Positions 50,141-61,346 are shown, counted from the first letter of the stretch. The stretch is DNA of 64,000 nucleotides from Riptortus pedestris (GCA_019009955.1 CM032230.1:7618001-7682000); one strand, 5' to 3'. Numbers and translations are program-made. The notes: generated by a model from the letters alone, not told the origin.

Positions 50141-50617
50141 AGTGGGGGCGAAAATTAAAAATAGCGTTATTTCGTTTCCTATTGGCTTTCTTCAAATATT
50201 CACAGGATAAAAGTTGTTTATTTTTTTTAGAGTAGCTTTTGTTGTATTCACTTTTCTCGTATAACAAAGTATAAACGGGATATACACTAAAAAATTAAAG
50301 TGGGAGCCAATAATTTTATTGGTCACTAACGATTGGACCGAGCTCAGCAAAACTCTATTCGTGAATTAGCATTTATTCTTCCATGATTATAAGTTATATT
50401 AAATTTTTTAGGTTCGAAAGGGAGTGGGGGGTTATGAGGGAGGCCTGAATAATAAATTCGCGATATTTCATTTTCTATTTGTTTTAGGCAAGCGAGCACA
50501 TAACAAAAGTTGTTTTTTGTCTTATTAAAAGTAGCTTTTGTTTTAAAAATAATATTACTAAATTTAATATCTTAACCGCTTGATATATCATGCAGGACAG
50601 TGTCTGTCGGGCCGCTA

Positions 50618-50618
<1 letters not shown>
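50141..50618 (-). mobile_element. TA-flanked repeat, variant start
   Basis: On the minus strand it starts ACTAGCGGCCCGACAGACAC (50618) beside (TA)n, instead of ACTAGCTGAGATACCCGG, and continues with the same unit motifs (GGCCTCCCTCATAACCC, AACAAAAGTTAC-like). The GCGGCCCGACAGAC start marks a sister subfamily. Confidence 0.65.
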
Positions 50619-50649
<31 letters not shown>

Positions 50650-50655
<6 letters not shown>

Positions 50656-50761
50656 CTTATAGGTCACAAATTTGTTTAATCGTTACCAAAGTCAATATTT
50701 AGACGTTATATGTAAAAACAAAGATCAAGTTCGTTAATGGCTGAAATCGGAGGGGGGGGGG
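50650..50761 (+). mobile_element. HINE-like core fragment
   Basis: TTTAATCGTTACCAAAGTC to TTAATGGCTGAAATCGG and a G-run. Element sequence stops at 50761, where unrelated DNA begins. Confidence 0.75.
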
Positions 50762-51590
50762 GTATTCCTCTGGTGTCAATTCCAACTAATATGCAAGACT
50801 GGATGGAGATGGAAGTTTTGTTCTACTCTATCATACTGGCTAATGGTTGCCATTACTCAGCTTATGCAGGCTACAGGCTACGGAGGGATGGCTATCTAAC
50901 AACTCTGGCTTCGACTTATATTTTCTCCACTCATGCCATTATTGGTGTGAATGGATATTTGCTTGATCTCTTTATGGCTTGACGTTTATTTGAAAACCTC
51001 TATGCAGAGGTACCTGCATAGAGGGTCATTGTGCCTCTCTTATTCTCTCGAAAATCAAGTTTACCTGTTCACAAGATCCATTTTTGATAGATATTAAGCA
51101 TAAATAGTAAACATTAGCAGGAATGTATAGCGGTTATGTTTTTACAAGAACCCTTTTCTAGCGTATATATCAGATATAAAAACCCATTAAGCACACAATA
51201 TGGCGGTCGGTCTTTGGATTGTTGGAGGGGAAGAAAAGATAAAAGGTTTTCAAGGGACCTGAGAGATAAGCTCTCAGAAATGGAGAAGGGGTGCTGGCGG
51301 GGGTGGGGCGGGGGTATCAGAGCTGTGTGTGGGTGGCCAATGAGAAAAGTGGAATCACAGCCCTTTATCTTGCCGCCAAAGAGGTAGGCTGCTCCTGAAT
51401 CCAACCCGCACTGATAAGCCTGAGATAACTCTATGTATGAGAGTCGCCTAATAGTTGCTAAGGAATGAGCTGAAAAGAGGTGATTCCATTCACAGGAATC
51501 ATGTTCCTAGATTTACCTGGATGACTCTCAAGTAAATTTATTTTGTGACAATATTATGATTAATTCAACTCTAATGTTCATAGTCGTTCA
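50762..51590. other. Non-repetitive, GC-richer segment with open frames
   Basis: The frame 50737-50982 has its start codon in HINE-like sequence, then about 70 codons of non-repetitive, protein-like text (VSIPTNMQDWMEMEVLF, YIFSTHAIIGVNGYLLDL). I recognise no family. 51136-51400 is open in both directions but G/C-skewed. It could be a captured fragment or a decayed gene. Confidence 0.3.
50997..51024. repeat. Perfect inverted repeat, 11-bp arms, 6-nt loop
   Basis: CCTCTATGCAG, loop AGGTAC, CTGCATAGAGG. It lies 15 bp past the stop codon of the open frame above; it could be a fold-back RNA structure or chance. Confidence 0.85.
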
Positions 51591-51599
51591 TGTCGGGGG

Positions 51600-52541
51600 G
51601 TTTATAGGGGATAACCCTCACCCAGACGGTAGGAATTTATAAGATTCTAAATATCAGTGTTATTATAAGTCGTTTCAAAATATAGAATCAATCTTTTTAA
51701 ACCTATGATTCCCAAAGTGGTCTATATCGACCCCCAGGGGTCTATGACAACCTGCGAGGGGTCTACGTCAGCGAAAAAAAATTGTGGGGGTCCATGAAAT
51801 GGAAATAGGGGTCTACGATAGTGGATCTCAACATACACTGATAGTACCTATTTACTTACATTATACTATCTTATAATATAAAGACATATACATTATTTAT
51901 AAAAGTACCTATGAAGTAAAAAATGTATTATATATGTTTATAAAATTGTGTAAGTTGTAGTATGTAGGCATTCGCTTTGTGGTCGCAATACATTTTGAAC
52001 TTGTAAAAACCTGCACATAATGATATACCAGTATCATCTTGTTACAAGCATACGTGCAAGTCTCAGAGCTTCGCGAACTTGCACTGACTTGTTCAGTTCG
52101 TCACAAAATTTTATTTTGAGTAGTTTTAATTTAAATTCAATTAATAAATGTATAAAACTTAACATGTGTTTTTACTTTAAGTTTTTAACACTAAACTTCA
52201 CTACAGTTAGAAATTTACAAAAAATCAATATCAGGTAAGTAGGGGGTCTACCCAAAACCGAAAAACATGGCAAGGGGTCTATGACCCAAAAAGGTTTGGG
52301 AACCTTGGTTTTAAACTATTGACACTCTACAATTGCTCTTCTCTTAATTATTTTCTCTCTTAAATATTAAGGGGGGGGGTTATTCACGCTTTATTGTTTA
52401 CAGCTGTCAGTAAACCCCTTATCTACTAATCGAATTTTGACTTAGATATAAAATATATTTGGGGAGAGAAGATCAATAATGTGTCAAACCAGTCAGTAGG
52501 TGGGAAATCTGCTCCGTTAACGCAGTTCCTGCGTGACCGAC
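51600..52541 (+). mobile_element. HINE-like element, second-core half, with hAT insert
   Basis: Core-like sequence (TTATAGGGGATAACCC, ATAGAATCAATCTTTTTAAAC) is split at 51703-52308. It continues TATTGACACTCTACAATTGC to GTGGGAAATCTGCTCCG, then the hairpin (ACGCAGTTCCTGCGT) and GACCGAC followed by eight T. Confidence 0.82.
51703..52308. mobile_element. Non-autonomous hAT-type element (MITE), 606 bp
   Basis: It is bounded by an 8-bp duplication TTTTAAAC (51695-51702 and 52309-52316). The termini are imperfect inverted repeats: CTATGATTCCCAAAGTGG at the left and, reversed, CCAAGGTTCCCAAACC at the right, sharing the TTCCCAAA block typical of hAT ends. Subterminal GGGGTCTACG/GGGGTCTATG repeats occur at both ends (51737-51820 and 52230-52290). 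No transposase is present. Confidence 0.85.
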
Positions 52542-54145
52542 TTTTTTTTATCAAACTGAGTTTCTTCCTTTCGTTTAGTGTTAAAATTTGAATTGGTACA
52601 ATGTTTGTGTTATTTTATTTAGCTATCATATTTCTGTATGTGTGTTACTACTGTATTTTACTATTACAGTTCCTGTCAACTTGTTGTGGCAATCACTGTG
52701 ATTTGTGTGTTAAGCTTTTCGACTGTCGGCGTTCTGAGCTGAATGCTAATAATGCATTAGCATAGAAATGCCTATTAAAGCCATGAATTATATGGATTTC
52801 ATATTTAGTTTCTTTTGAATATTTTAATAATTCTGTAATGAGGAGGCGTATATATTTTTTCTACTCATATTTTTATATTTTAATTTCCATCCGGCCGCCC
52901 CCTTTTCCCGCTATAATGATTCCATGAATAAGAACGAAAGAAATGTATTTAAATTCTATGCTGAATATTTCGGGGCTTCTCTCTCCCCTAATGCGTTGCT
53001 AGAATCGTTTTTATAGGCCGCAACATCATGATATTATACTATTTTTAGGTTCTTTTTCTCAATACCTTCATCTTTTTTCTTTTCTTTTTTTTAAAAAAAG
53101 AAAAAGAAATTTGAAATTTTTAATGCAAAAGAAATATTTTTATTAATTCCCAATTATTTAGATTCATCGTTAAGCTACTTCTGCAAACATCTCCGTTAAT
53201 ACTTAAGTTTAAGAACTCTTTCATTTTATTACTGAGAGGAATTGAAGTGGGGAGAAATCATTTTATTTGAAACATGACAAACTATACAACTTCCAGTTTA
53301 TACACAGGTTTGTGTCAGCCGTATTATGGTGGGAATGCACTCATATGGTTGTAATTATAATAATTTTTGCTCCTACCCTTTCATTGGTTTATACTTGCAC
53401 GTGAATTGATGCTTATCCTTTAAGGAGTATAGAGTTATGTTCAGAAACATAAATTTGTTTAATTTACATAAGTAAATATTTTATAACGATGAACCCTGGG
53501 GGAGTTAAATTGAGCGGCAGATTTACTCAGTTATTTCTGGTGTTTATTAACACTTGTCCTTTATTGAACATGTTGTGCACCATTATGAATATAAAGTTTA
53601 CTTTCCAGACATACAATTGAAGAGTATTTTTAATAATGGTTTTTATATACTAAAAATATCTGCCATCGTAATACTTTTGACCGCGTTTGGTGACTGCAGT
53701 TTTTATTCATACATGGTCAGGAATACTGAATACTGTCTGTGATTATGAATTATTTGGTCCATGATGTTTTTTAAAAAGATACATACACAGGAGACGGTAA
53801 ATATAAAAATATTGTAGACAGTGACGCCTGGCATATGAAGTACTTTTATTACTAAGATATCCCGAGAAAATAATATATGTTTATTCAAGATTTTTTTCAT
53901 AGTTGGAAATTCAATCTGTCATAAAATTAATTCTATGACATTCATCGACCTAACTTTAATAACGAAGATATTTTAAATGATCGCTGTACACAAATACTTT
54001 TTAGTATCCTTCAACATACTCCCTATCGGCTTTACTAAAAATTAATTTCTTCCACATCTAATTTTTATTACGTACCTAAGTAAATTAAATTTTCTTTTTT
54101 AACAATTTATTGTGTTTTTTTTAGTGCTTGTAAATATTGACTTAT
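52542..54145. other. Unique AT-rich DNA, nothing recognised
   Basis: Includes a T-rich/A-rich imperfect palindrome near 53080-53110. No exon or family member can be supported. Confidence 0.35.
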
Positions 54146-54147
54146 CG

Positions 54148-54325
54148 CTCAGGCTAGCCATGTGAGTTATGGCGTGGATCTTAATCTCAGTCGGTAAACT
54201 TGTGAGCTCAATTCTTACCTGCTTATTTCTAACTCTTCTCACTATTTATTCAGAAACAAACTCATTAAATAAAATCCTTAGTCCCACCCAGGCTATAAAT
54301 AGGTGGTAACCTGTAAATTTTAGTT
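54148..54325 (+). mobile_element. tRNA-related SINE, 3'-truncated
   Basis: It has the 5' part GGATCTTAATCTCAGTCGG with a weak pol III B-box region (GAGCTCAATTCTTACC), then the body CTTAGTCCCACCCAGGC and GGTGGTAACCTGTAAAT. The GGACGTTAATAAAT tail is absent. Confidence 0.65.
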
Positions 54326-54501
54326 CCTTTTTACATGTAGGCTTAAAAACATATTTTTGGTAACATTTTGATTGAATCATGTCATGGTAAGGCTGTGACA
54401 CAGGTCATCACATATACAAAGCTATCCAAAATAGTATCATATGCAATTAAGATCCAGTTCAATTAAGAAAAGTACCTTTTTTTTATATTTTAATAATTAT
54501 G

Positions 54502-54681
54502 TGTAGGTCTTAATCTCATTTGGTGAACCCAGAGTCGTGACTTACATTCTCTGCTAGGCAATAGGAATTTATTAAGTTACTAACTCATTAAATAAAATAC
54601 TTAGTCCCACCTTTGCTAAAATAGTTGTTAACCTGTAGATAAACAGTGTCAATTAGCACAAAATGAACGTTAATAAATAAC
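54502..54681 (+). mobile_element. tRNA-related SINE with 10-bp target duplication
   Basis: AATAATTATG at 54492-54501 and 54682-54691 flanks 180 bp: TGTAGGTCTTAATCTCATTT, GGTGAACCCAGAGTCGTG, CTTAGTCCCACCTTTGC, AACCTGTAGATAAACAGTG, and the tail GAACGTTAATAAATAAC. Same family as 25.3 kb, opposite strand. Confidence 0.78.
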
Positions 54682-54699
54682 AATAATTATGCTTCCCCT

Positions 54700-55800
54700 T
54701 AAGTAGGGCTTCTCTACTTTAATCAAAGTTGAAATATAAATTTTTTTCGAATATCGATTATACATAAGTTCTATAAATCGAATAGTAATGGTGTAAATTG
54801 TAGTTGTTGTTTTCTTTTGTGGAGACTTCTATTCATCGGAATTTTACTTTTAATATCTCTGTGACTAAACCTTTATTTCTCTTCATACCTCCCCAATTCA
54901 TCCATCAACTATATTTCATATTTTTTTTTTTTGTTTGTAATTCAGTGTCCGATCTTTATATTTAGCTAGATAATTTGTATTTTTTGTTGGTCTGAGGGAC
55001 ATAGGCTTTAACGTCGCTAAGGGATATTGATGGATGTGGTTTGTAAGTGGTTGGGAGGTTCCTAATCGCCCTTAGATCCCTAGGAAGGGAGTTTAACTGT
55101 TTAATGGGCCTACTTAGTCTAACTCATGAATAATGCCACAGATAGTCTTGGAGTCCTGCTCCTAGAGCTGTGAGAATGGAAAGCGGCAGGATTCCCATCG
55201 GATTGTAAGTTGGACCAGGCTACTGATGGCTGGAAGTGGGCTCTACAGGACCTGGACCTCAGATGATGATTTTTTTTTTTCGCTTTCCTTTCCTACGACC
55301 TGAGGCAGAAATGTTCTAAAGCTACAATTACAGGCTCTCTCACAGGTTATCCGGACTCCAGGGTCTTCTTCTTCAAACTAACCTTTGGACCATACAATAT
55401 TTCCCTGTAGTGGTTGTAGGCTGTCTTTTCTCTAGAAGTTCTAAACCCAGCCCAATCTGCAGTCCTTAAAAGCACAGGTGATCAGGCTAAATATATCAGC
55501 TTCGCACTCTCGTTGCAGGACTGCACTCAGTGTTCAAACAAAGGCCGAAGTGTTCCGTGTTTTCCATAGGAGTGTGGTCGAACCGTTTAATGTTGCACGT
55601 TGTGTTACGAATAATACCCAAGCCATCTTCTTGGATCTTATGTTACTTTAAGAAATTGGACTTTTGATTTGTAAAGGTAGTAACTCTAAGACTGATAGTT
55701 GTGAAGGATCTGATTGTGTTGCACTCTACGCGGGGGTAAATCTTTCAAAGAGATCCCTTGACACCCTAAAGTCTACGAAATTCACACTTTATTGTGCCTG
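54700..55800. other. Unique DNA with a GC-richer patch
   Basis: 55000-55270 is GC-richer (GGAGTCCTGCTCCTAGAG, GGACCTGGACCTCAGATG) and similar in character to the patches at 5.0, 8.3 and 12.7 kb; possibly eroded retroelement sequence. No exon assigned. Confidence 0.3.
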
Positions 55801-55812
55801 CTCCATATTCCT

Positions 55813-56485
<673 letters not shown>

Positions 56486-56487
56486 GG

Positions 56488-56590
56488 AGCAGATTTCCAC
56501 TATAGGAATTTAGTTATCCAAAGCTTTCTTCAAATACCCGCTGATCCTAACATGGGGTAGAAAATGAGGCCTTTTTAAGAGTATTTATAT
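56488..56590 (+). mobile_element. HINE-like 5'-block remnant just upstream of the NCS exon
   Basis: AGCAGATTTCCACTATAGG, CTTTCTTCAAATACCC and GATCCTAACATGGGG are a diverged 5' end and block. It lies about 90 bp from the splice acceptor. Confidence 0.6.
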
Positions 56591-56655
56591 ACTTACATTC
56601 TATTTTATCAAAAATAATAACTCATTTTTTTTTTATATTATATATATTTTAATCC

Positions 56656-56677
56656 ATTTTCGTATTTTTGTTTTCAG
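56656..56677 (+). other. 3' splice site of the NCS exon
   Basis: A T-rich tract ending TTTTTGTTTTCAG lies immediately before the exon. It implies that at least one upstream, probably untranslated, exon exists to the left, so some or all of the window left of this point may be intron. Confidence 0.8.
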
Positions 56678-56685
56678 TTTGAGGG

Positions 56686-56796
56686 ATGGGGTGTTTTGGG
56701 AGTAAAGACAAACTGTCCAAAGAGGACATGGACTTCCTCAAATCCCATACCCGCTACGATGAAGCCACCATCAAGGAATGGTACAAAGGTTTTAAG
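56686..56796 (+). CDS. First coding exon of a neuronal calcium sensor (NCS/recoverin-family) protein
   Basis: The exon encodes 37 residues beginning [20 protein letters not shown] and ending EWYKGFK, directly followed by a GTAAGC splice donor in phase 0. Seen: Gly2 and Ser6 match the N-myristoylation consensus, Cys3 is a possible palmitoylation site, and the EWYKGF segment is the hallmark of the helix entering the degenerate first EF-hand of NCS proteins. The next exon would be expected to open with the DCP-type motif of EF1; I do not find it in the window. Known: the family are about 190-residue, four-EF-hand, membrane-switching Ca2+ sensors of neurons and photoreceptors. The N-terminus looks closest to the invertebrate NCS-2 / Drosophila CG7646-type branch rather than frequenin or neurocalcin, but this is from memory. 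The ATG is the only in-frame start, 8 nt after the splice acceptor, with G at -3 and +4. The 5' UTR exon is not identified. Confidence 0.9.
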
Positions 56797-56802
56797 GTAA
56801 GC
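56797..56802 (+). other. 5' splice site of the NCS exon
   Basis: AAG|GTAAGC matches the donor consensus and falls exactly where NCS similarity ends; the translation downstream turns into low-complexity AT-rich residues. The intron continues past the right edge of the window. Confidence 0.85.
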
Positions 56803-57010
56803 CATTTTTTTTTAATGCTTCTATTTAATTATTGGTTAAAGGTTTTTTTTATTTTTAATACCAAAACATTAAAAATTATTATAATTGTTAATAAGACAAC
56901 CCTAAAACTTTAATATCATTACTAGCTTCTACCCTTAAAGGAATGGGAAACAACAATTGAAGAAGTAGTTTATCAAGATTGGTTCAATAACTGTTTACCA
57001 CTCATAAAAA

Positions 57011-57412
57011 GTCCGTCACGCAGGGGCTGCGTAAACTAAGCTGATTTCCCTCGTGAAGTTTAGTAATAGATAAATATACATACTGCTAACACAACACCAC
57101 CGTGAATGAATACAAACGGAAATAAGAAATGTTTCATCCAATTTCAATAAACTGCCGACAGGAAGCGTTGGGTTAGAAATGTAAACAAACGGGGCCTTGG
57201 GGGAAGGAAAACAATTACTGAAATATATCAGAATATAACATATTAATTTTATTAAGAACTATTTACTATATCTAGTGCTGTAATTAATAATGAGTCAGAA
57301 TAATTCTTATCTCAATCAATCAAATTTTAGTAGTCCAAAACCATAAGACGGGAGGGGGGGTCACCCCCTTACACATACACAGCTAAATATCGAGTATGGT
57401 ATAGATCAAATA
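57011..57412 (-). mobile_element. HINE-like element, long-middle type, 5' truncated
   Basis: The perfect 3' end (GTCCGTCACGCAGGGGCTGC) sits in an A-run. The long middle (AAATGTAAACAAACGGGGCC) and G-run near 57350 then jump to a core scrap (TAAATATCGAGTATGG). It lies in the intron after the NCS exon. Confidence 0.85.
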
Positions 57413-57419
57413 ACCTTTT

Positions 57420-57885
57420 CAATTGAAGAACCAAAAATTAATTGACCCATGGCATATTAAATAAATTTTCACCGCATTTACAATTTAACGGATTGTTGTT
57501 ATAAAATAAAATTGTGAAATAAGCAAATTAAATTAATAAACGCGATTGAAAAACAAATTAAATACGATTAAACCCAACAAATGTTTTCATTGCATGTTCT
57601 TCATGCAAAGGTCAGCCAATAAAAAAACATACAAAACAAAAACGATTGGAAGGTTTTGCTCTTCATTAATTTCCGAGTCTATGCAATGCAAAATATATTG
57701 AATTATAATTCTCATTCCATATAATCAACTTTAAATTCTAATGTATTTTTGCTGTTTCCTTATCTATAATTTTAATAAACTCTATGAGTTCTTAGTTCTT
57801 CTTTAATTGAATTCTTGAGTTTCTTAATATATTGTTATGCTTTATTACAAAACCAGTAATACTCTTTTTTATTAGAGTTCTTCCA
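57420..57885. other. AT-rich intron sequence, nothing recognised
   Basis: It may include a LINE 3' UTR leading into the tail listed next, but no coding motif is left. Confidence 0.35.
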
Positions 57886-57889
57886 GAAT

Positions 57890-57966
57890 TTTGTTTTCAT
57901 TTTACATTGTGAAACTTTGAGCCAAATCGCCATGATGCGGGTGCTCCTCTATAAATAATAAAAAAA
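57890..57966 (+). mobile_element. LINE 3'-tail fragment
   Basis: TTTGAGCCAAATCGCCATG and GGGTGCTCCTCTAAATAATA-like sequence parallel the 3' end of the 32.2-kb LINE (GAGCCAAGTCGCCACAG, GAGCTCTAAATAATAAAT). Confidence 0.6.
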
Positions 57967-57972
57967 TAGAGT

Positions 57973-58348
57973 TGTTTTGGATTGCAAAATTAAATACACA
58001 CAAGCTTCACAGTTTTTATCACTGCACAATTTATTTTACAATGCATATTCAGAGTCACGGCACAACACTGTTCTTCACATAAAAACACTTTACCGCACTA
58101 CACTAAGTCGCACTGTAGCACTGATGAACACTTGAAGAGCACTTGAAGACCGCTGAGAAGAAACTAACTGTCGGCCGATTTGCACATGCTTAAATAGAAG
58201 GGCGAAAACATCAAAGGTCTCGAAGGTACTGGACTCTTTAGTCTAGAACCTGCTAGCGCCAGCCGTCCCGCGGGCGCTCCTTTCATCTCACTAGCACCAC
58301 CCAAAAACCCGGCTCTCTCTGATAAACCATCATTTATTTAATTTTCGT

Positions 58349-58352
<4 letters not shown>
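57973..58352 (-). mobile_element. Candidate solo LTR, 380 bp
   Basis: On the minus strand it begins TGTTACGAAAATTAAAT and ends CCAAAACA, with TG...CA termini. It contains a TATA-like CTATTTAAGC (complement near 58189-58198) and, about 140 bp on, a polyadenylation-type AAAATAAATTGTGC. The sequence is GC-richer and single-copy here. No internal retrotransposon region and no clear target duplication (AGAGT against ATATA) are present. Ty3/gypsy-type LTRs of insects often start TGTTACG. Confidence 0.6.
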
Positions 58353-58379
<27 letters not shown>

Positions 58380-58399
58380 CACGCGCACACACACACACA

Positions 58400-58490
58400 C
58401 AGAGTTTTGTAGGACTTCATTTTCGTCATCTCCTGGGTTGGATCGATTGACATTTGAAACTCACGTCGTGAGTACGACCTCAATAGCTCT
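58400..58490 (-). mobile_element. HINE-like 5'-block remnant
   Basis: TTTTGTAGGACTTCATTTTC, CATCTCCTGGGTTGGATCG, GTGAGTACGACCTCAATAGC. A (TA)n/(CA)n tract precedes it at 58353-58400. Confidence 0.75.
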
Positions 58491-59128
58491 TAATTTTTAG
58501 TTTTACTTGAAACGGTTGCTATTATATATCGAGTTTGGTAACCATCGAACAAAAATCAAACTGACTAATAACCCATTATACCCATTCGATTTTACTATTG
58601 AATAGACTTACACATATCTCATACACGACTATACACTGCTTTCAAACGAAACGTACTTTTAAAAAGAGACAGCTGTGAAAATAACAAACCGATGAACTGT
58701 TGAGTATAGAATTTTATTCTATAAACCACTCAATAAATTTGGAGAAATGTTATACCGGAAAATATGTTATTGGAATAACTATTATATGTAAATTGATAGT
58801 ATGCTATTATAAACATACATATATTCAGGAACACTTTTTTTGGTAAGTAAACTTCATGCAGAGCTGAGATACGACAAGAGGAAACAAAGCAGAACAACCC
58901 CGCTAAAAAGTGTGACTACATAGAATCAAACCGACCGAACTGCCAACAAAGAAAGCATAGACAATGAATGAGACTATGCCATTAGCTCTGGCTTAGAGCG
59001 GTTGCTAAGTCTCTGCTTGCTAAGTCCTTTGTTCCAATTCAAACTAAGCATGATTGATGATTTGTTTGTCTAGCGTGCTTCCCATTATCACGACACTAGT
59101 TTCCCCCTCAACTCTATATTTTCCTTCT
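58491..59128. other. Intron sequence, nothing recognised
   Basis: 58500-58560 is a HINE-like core scrap (ATATCGAGTTTGGTAACCAT). The rest is unique. Confidence 0.35.
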
Positions 59129-59130
59129 CA

Positions 59131-59250
59131 AGAGCTATTAAAGTTTTACTCATGACGCGATTTTCTAAAAAATTCTCATTTATCCATCGATCCTACAACC
59201 AGAAAACGAAAACGAGATCCGCTCAAAATTATAGATATACATACATGTCG
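59131..59250 (+). mobile_element. HINE-like 5'-block remnant
   Basis: GAGCTATTAAAGTTTTACTC, ATGACGCGATTTTC, TATCCATCGATCCTACAACC; the extreme 5' tip and all sequence after the block are missing. Confidence 0.7.
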
Positions 59251-59379
59251 GTACAGACAATTATGTCAAGTTTACTCATTTAAACAACAGCATGGGTTTT
59301 TAAAATGGTAAATATTTTGTATCTCAATAGGAACAACAAAAAACCAAAGATAGGATTTTTAGGAGTAATTTGGCTTTGG

Positions 59380-59431
59380 TGGTCTGAGGTATCAGTTCAT
59401 TTTCCAGTTCAAAATAGTTTGGGAATCACTG
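59380..59431. mobile_element. hAT-type terminus remnant
   Basis: AAAATAGTTTGGGAATCACTG reads, on the complementary strand, as CAGTGATTCCCAAAC, a typical hAT terminal sequence. No partner terminus or 8-bp duplication was found upstream. Confidence 0.5.
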
Positions 59432-59460
59432 TTCTAGACTAACCCTTATAATGACTTATT

Positions 59461-59489
59461 AAGTGGACGTTAATAAATAATAATAAGAA
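59461..59489 (+). mobile_element. SINE 3'-tail remnant
   Basis: AAGTGGACGTTAATAAATAA plus TAATAAG equals the 3' end of the SINE at 25.3 kb; it is only about 30 bp long and lies directly before a HINE-like 5' end. Confidence 0.55.
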
Positions 59490-59501
59490 CAACTAGGTAT
59501 T

Positions 59502-59631
59502 AACAGATTTCCCTAAAGGGGAATCAGCTATTGAGGTCGTAATCATGACGCGCTGATTTTCGAAAAATTTCTTCAAATGACCATCGATCCTAACAAGAAG
59601 ATGACGGAAATCAGGTCCCTTCAAAATTAGG

Positions 59632-59701
<70 letters not shown>

Positions 59702-60412
59702 TCGACATTTAATAGTTTTATGTAAAACTAAAGATAAATATCGTTAACGGCTGAAATCGTACCAGTGGGAGAGGGGGGTTTAGAGGGAAGGATTTTCGAA
59801 TTGTTCGAAATATCTCCGTTACTATACATCGGACCAAATAATTGTATAGACTTATCTTATTGCAAATTAAATGGTCTATAAATATTGTTATATGCATTTG
59901 TACTCTATCTGGAATGTTAACTGAGTTAATTGCATTTTTCAGTTTTCAGCCTTGAGCAAACACCCACTCCTACTCATGTCATATTAATAATAACCTGTTA
60001 TATCATGATCCTGTACATTCCAAGCTTAAATACGAAATATTGTTTTCATTGAACTTCTACTTTGTGAGATATATGGAAATACGTTCTCTTGGCCTTCCTC
60101 ACTTCTTTTGTTCTTAGACTACTATAATTTGAATTATTTGAGATAAAAATAATTCTCATTCATTATAAATTACAGTACTAAATATAGTAAATATTTTTCA
60201 ATAAACAGCTCTGAGTGGTTGGCAGACCTGTTTGTTTACAATTCAGATGCTTTTCGTTTGGAGGTTATTAAAATTGACTAAAAGTTTTCTTATTTCTCCG
60301 TTTCTATTTATTCACTTAATATTCACGGTGGTGTTAAGTGTTACCAGTACGTAGATCTATTGCAAAACATCACGTGGGAAATCTGCTTAGTTTACGCGGC
60401 CCCTGTCCGACA
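59502..60412 (+). mobile_element. HINE-like element, long-middle type, near complete
   Basis: AACAGATTTCCCTAAAGGGG, 5' block, (TA)n at 59634-59700, core lacking its first 50 bp, and long middle. The 3' end is GTGGGAAATCTGCTTAGTTT, then ACGCGGCCCCTGTCCGACAC with a damaged hairpin. Confidence 0.86.
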
Positions 60413-60870
60413 CTGTTGCTCCAATTTGCATATATTGCGATTTACGGTTTAGCTCTTGAAAGGGAATTGAAATTTATAAAAAAGAAAGGTCTCGTTTATA
60501 GTAGTTTTTGTTCAATAACATAAAAAAATGATACTGTATATAGAGAATTTAATATTTATTGGTAGAAATAGTAGGTAGAAATGGATTTTTAAAAAATGAA
60601 ATTCACTATTCCCAGTCTAGAATAGATAGACAATTTCCAGAGAGCGGAACAATATTGAATATATATCTAGATATATATGCATAGAGGAATACAGGAAAAT
60701 GCTGTCGTATTTCTCTCCATTCTGTCCAACTCCCCACCAATATCCAAACATATCCACCTAGAAATATATTCTAATATACCAATATATGCTCCCATTGCAA
60801 AATATACATCGGCCAGCTACTATTGGACTCCATATTTAGGCATGTTCACATCGTAGGCTCTTCTCTAACC
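60413..60870. other. Intron sequence, nothing recognised
   Basis: AT-rich and unique, without a credible exon. Confidence 0.35.
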
Positions 60871-60874
60871 AATA

Positions 60875-60955
60875 TAGCTAAGGTACCCTGCGGTGCCCGT
60901 GAAATCATTGTTCACTAAATACATATGGTATTTTTATAGCATGGTTTTGTTGCGA
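60875..60955 (+). mobile_element. Diverged start of a TA-flanked 'CCCGG'-like repeat
   Basis: ATAGCTAAGGTACCCTGCGG and GTGCCCGTGAAATCATTG parallel the starts at 21660 and 39229. Sequence after about 60950 is different. Confidence 0.4.
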
Positions 60956-61340
60956 TCTGGCTGTGGCAATAGGCAGTGGAAGCTGTAAGAGATGATAATT
61001 CCCACAGCCAAATCACTAACAAGAATTTAGGAAGGGTTCACCAACAATCGGCTCTAGTCCAAATTTAAAAATATATAAATTTATTTATAATTAAATCTTC
61101 ACCAATAATAAGAATTAATCAAAATGAAGAGACGCCTGTTAATAATATAAAGGGGGACACTTACCTCTACTTAAACTATATTACAATTAAAGCACTTAGC
61201 TGTTTTTATAAAAGTTCTCTATCAGACTCTGCCGTGTGAGATAGTGCAGGCGAGAAGTAGTCTCAGTAACCTGAGGGCTGAAGGATTAGCAAGATGTCAC
61301 TGGACAAACGATCTTCCTCAAGAGGATCTGAGATATGACT
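60956..61340. other. Unidentified segment, LTR-like features
   Basis: It starts TGTTGCGATCTGGCTGTGG and has GCTGTGGCAATAGG answered by CCCACAGCC near 61010, plus a TATAAAAG at 61206. It might be an LTR or other terminal repeat, but the second boundary cannot be set. Confidence 0.25.
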
Positions 61341-61346
61341 GCTTTT

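Noticed and set aside
53075..53112. T-rich/A-rich palindrome
   Set aside because: Imperfect and composed of homopolymers; easily explained by base composition.
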